A stretch of DNA of 64,000 nucleotides. It comes from Bifidobacterium sp. GTDB lineage: Bacteria > Actinomycetota > Actinomycetes > Actinomycetales > Bifidobacteriaceae. Both the position numbers and the translations under genes were made by a program. This document shows positions 63,082 to 64,000 of the stretch, piece after piece. The stretch covers positions 868,001-932,000 of the forward strand of contig NZ_JALCLM010000001.1 of NCBI RefSeq assembly GCF_022647885.1. The letters are read 5' to 3'. Under the pieces are notes generated by a model that saw only the letters and a list, made by a program, of their open reading frames with translations, made no database searches and had not been told where the DNA came from. The number at the start of each line of letters is the position of its first letter. Within the stretch, counting starts at the first letter, position 1.

Positions 63082-64000
63082 ATGAGTTCCTTGGGAACCA
63101 AGCTTCATAGTTTTTTTAGTGCAAGAGGCAACGAGGAGGGATCAGATAGCTTTGATGACATTGACGATTCCACCGCTACACTGCTATCGATGCTTCCCAC
63201 CGCCCCGATTGTTGTAGACAATACCAATGAGGTTGTTCGATCCAATCCTGAGGCATACCGTTTGGGTCTGGTCCGCAATGATGCTGTTATTGAGCCCAAG
63301 GTGCTCGAAGCAATAGAACGAGTGAGAATCTCAGGGGGAAAATATCATCTGGACGTCACCACTGAAACGCCACAAGAATTTCTCAACGAATCAACTGCTG
63401 AAACTAACCGACGAGAGATTAGTGACCGCAGTGCATCCACAACTCACAGTGAGGTATCACGCCCTAACTGGATTCATGTAACTGTTGGTCGCATCAGCGA
63501 CGCCTTTGTTGTGGTGTTGGTCGACGATGTTAGTGAAAGTATCAGATTCTCACAGACTAGAGATGCCTTTATCGAAAATGTTTCTGAGCAGCTGACTAAA
63601 CCAATTCAAGCACTGCAACATTTGGCATTACGACTGGAAAGTGGCCAAGAACCACAAGAGCTCATCGCCAATGACGCTAAGTTACTACGCCAATATTGCT
63701 TGCATTTGGAACACACCATTGCGGATTTAATGCTACTGATTAAAGCACAAGAGAAAGTCGTCCCTAACGACACCAATCGTATTAAGCTCTTGAATCTGGT
63801 ACAAGGCGTCGTAACCTCATTGCAGCCTAGCGCCCAGCAAGCCGCAATACACCTCAATATAGGGGGAGACCCCAAAGTGGCAGTCAATGCAGATGCACAG
63901 CAGATTACCGCGGCAATACATAAATTAATCGAAAATGCTATTGCCTACTCACCTCAGGGTGCTGCTGTCAACGTCGCTGTTGAGACAACCGTAGATGGCA
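63082..64000 (+). CDS. SenX3-like sensor kinase, 5' part, with altered H-box
   Basis: The open frame runs from ATG 63082 (GGAGG 10 bases ahead) off the window, giving 306 residues so far. It lacks transmembrane helices, has an N-terminal PAS-like region and then the dimerisation segment NVSEQLTKPIQALQHLA, where the phospho-acceptor His of the usual VSHELKTPI is Glu169. An HATPase N-box (KLIENAIAYSP) follows near the window end, so ATP binding may be kept. It is divergent from phoU, the setting of SenX3-RegX3 phosphate signalling. Either it uses another residue, or it no longer phosphorylates itself. Confidence 0.8.
   Translation, partial: MSSLGTKLHSFFSARGNEEGSDSFDDIDDSTATLLSMLPTAPIVVDNTNEVVRSNPEAYRLGLVRNDAVIEPKVLEAIERVRISGGKYHLDVTTETPQEFLNESTAETNRREISDRSASTTHSEVSRPNWIHVTVGRISDAFVVVLVDDVSESIRFSQTRDAFIENVSEQLTKPIQALQHLALRLESGQEPQELIANDAKLLRQYCLHLEHTIADLMLLIKAQEKVVPNDTNRIKLLNLVQGVVTSLQPSAQQAAIHLNIGGDPKVAVNADAQQITAAIHKLIENAIAYSPQGAAVNVAVETTVDG

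Overview
The window comes from a chromosome of a member of the Bifidobacteriaceae, judged by gene content and order. The evidence is an infA-rpmJ-rpsM-rpsK-rpoA-rplQ block followed by truA, a nusA-infB-rbfA-truB-ribF run next to radA and rpiA, an actinobacterial IF-2 with a very long Pro/Gly/Arg-rich N-terminus, a 29-residue bS22-type protein, a DHH-less SenX3-like sensor divergent from phoU, and PspC-type envelope stress genes. By eye base composition is near 50% G+C, lower than in most bifidobacteria, with one sharply G+C-richer patch at about 31.7-33.9 kb. I cannot name the species.

Layout. 1-5 kb: tail of a small heat-shock protein, then the translation/transcription operon infA to rplQ and truA. 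5-8.4 kb: an ATP-grasp/alpha-E fusion with a transglutaminase-like protein, a conserved but uncharacterised pair. 8.7-10.1 kb: tRNA-Ser(CGA) and an Abi-family protein. 10.2-18.7 kb: a lipoprotein divergent from nusA, then infB, rbfA, truB, ribF. 19-27.2 kb: radA, a membrane-anchored protein, bS22, rpiA, an unusual RNase HI, phosphoglucomutase and a diacylglycerol-kinase-type lipid kinase. 28-31.7 kb: serS, tRNA-Ser(UGA) and pyruvate oxidase. 31.7-34.8 kb: a TetR-controlled ABC-2 exporter operon of mosaic composition.

35-46.5 kb is the most interesting accessory region. It holds a binding-protein-dependent ABC importer coupled to a metallophosphoesterase, followed by an APH-fold kinase, an ethanolamine-type APC permease, a class III PLP enzyme resembling ethanolamine-phosphate phospho-lyase, and a GntR/UTRA regulator. 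Together these suggest a compartment-free route for amino-alcohol use: uptake, phosphorylation, then PLP-dependent elimination to an aldehyde, ammonia and phosphate. A HAD hydrolase follows.

47-51.7 kb: a PspC-domain histidine kinase/LuxR response regulator pair divergent from a PspC membrane protein operon. 51.8-57.7 kb: a membrane alpha/beta hydrolase, a DUF4125 protein with a TPR-DUF4037 nucleotidyltransferase-like protein, and an MFS exporter. 58-64 kb: tRNA-Pro(CGG), lysS, a MenA-like prenyltransferase, gpmA, phoU and the start of a SenX3-like sensor whose phospho-acceptor histidine appears to be missing.

Two intergenic repeat families stand out. Family A (six copies, 104-126 bp) has inverted ends CGTTTGTGTAGGGAT/ATCCCTACACAAACG and a core motif close to AAAATGGCGGAATT that starts 44-45 nt from one end in every copy. 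Family B (four copies) is a near-perfect 27-28 bp hairpin built on ATAACTGC; three copies lie between convergent genes. No rRNA, CRISPR array, prophage or intact insertion sequence was seen.
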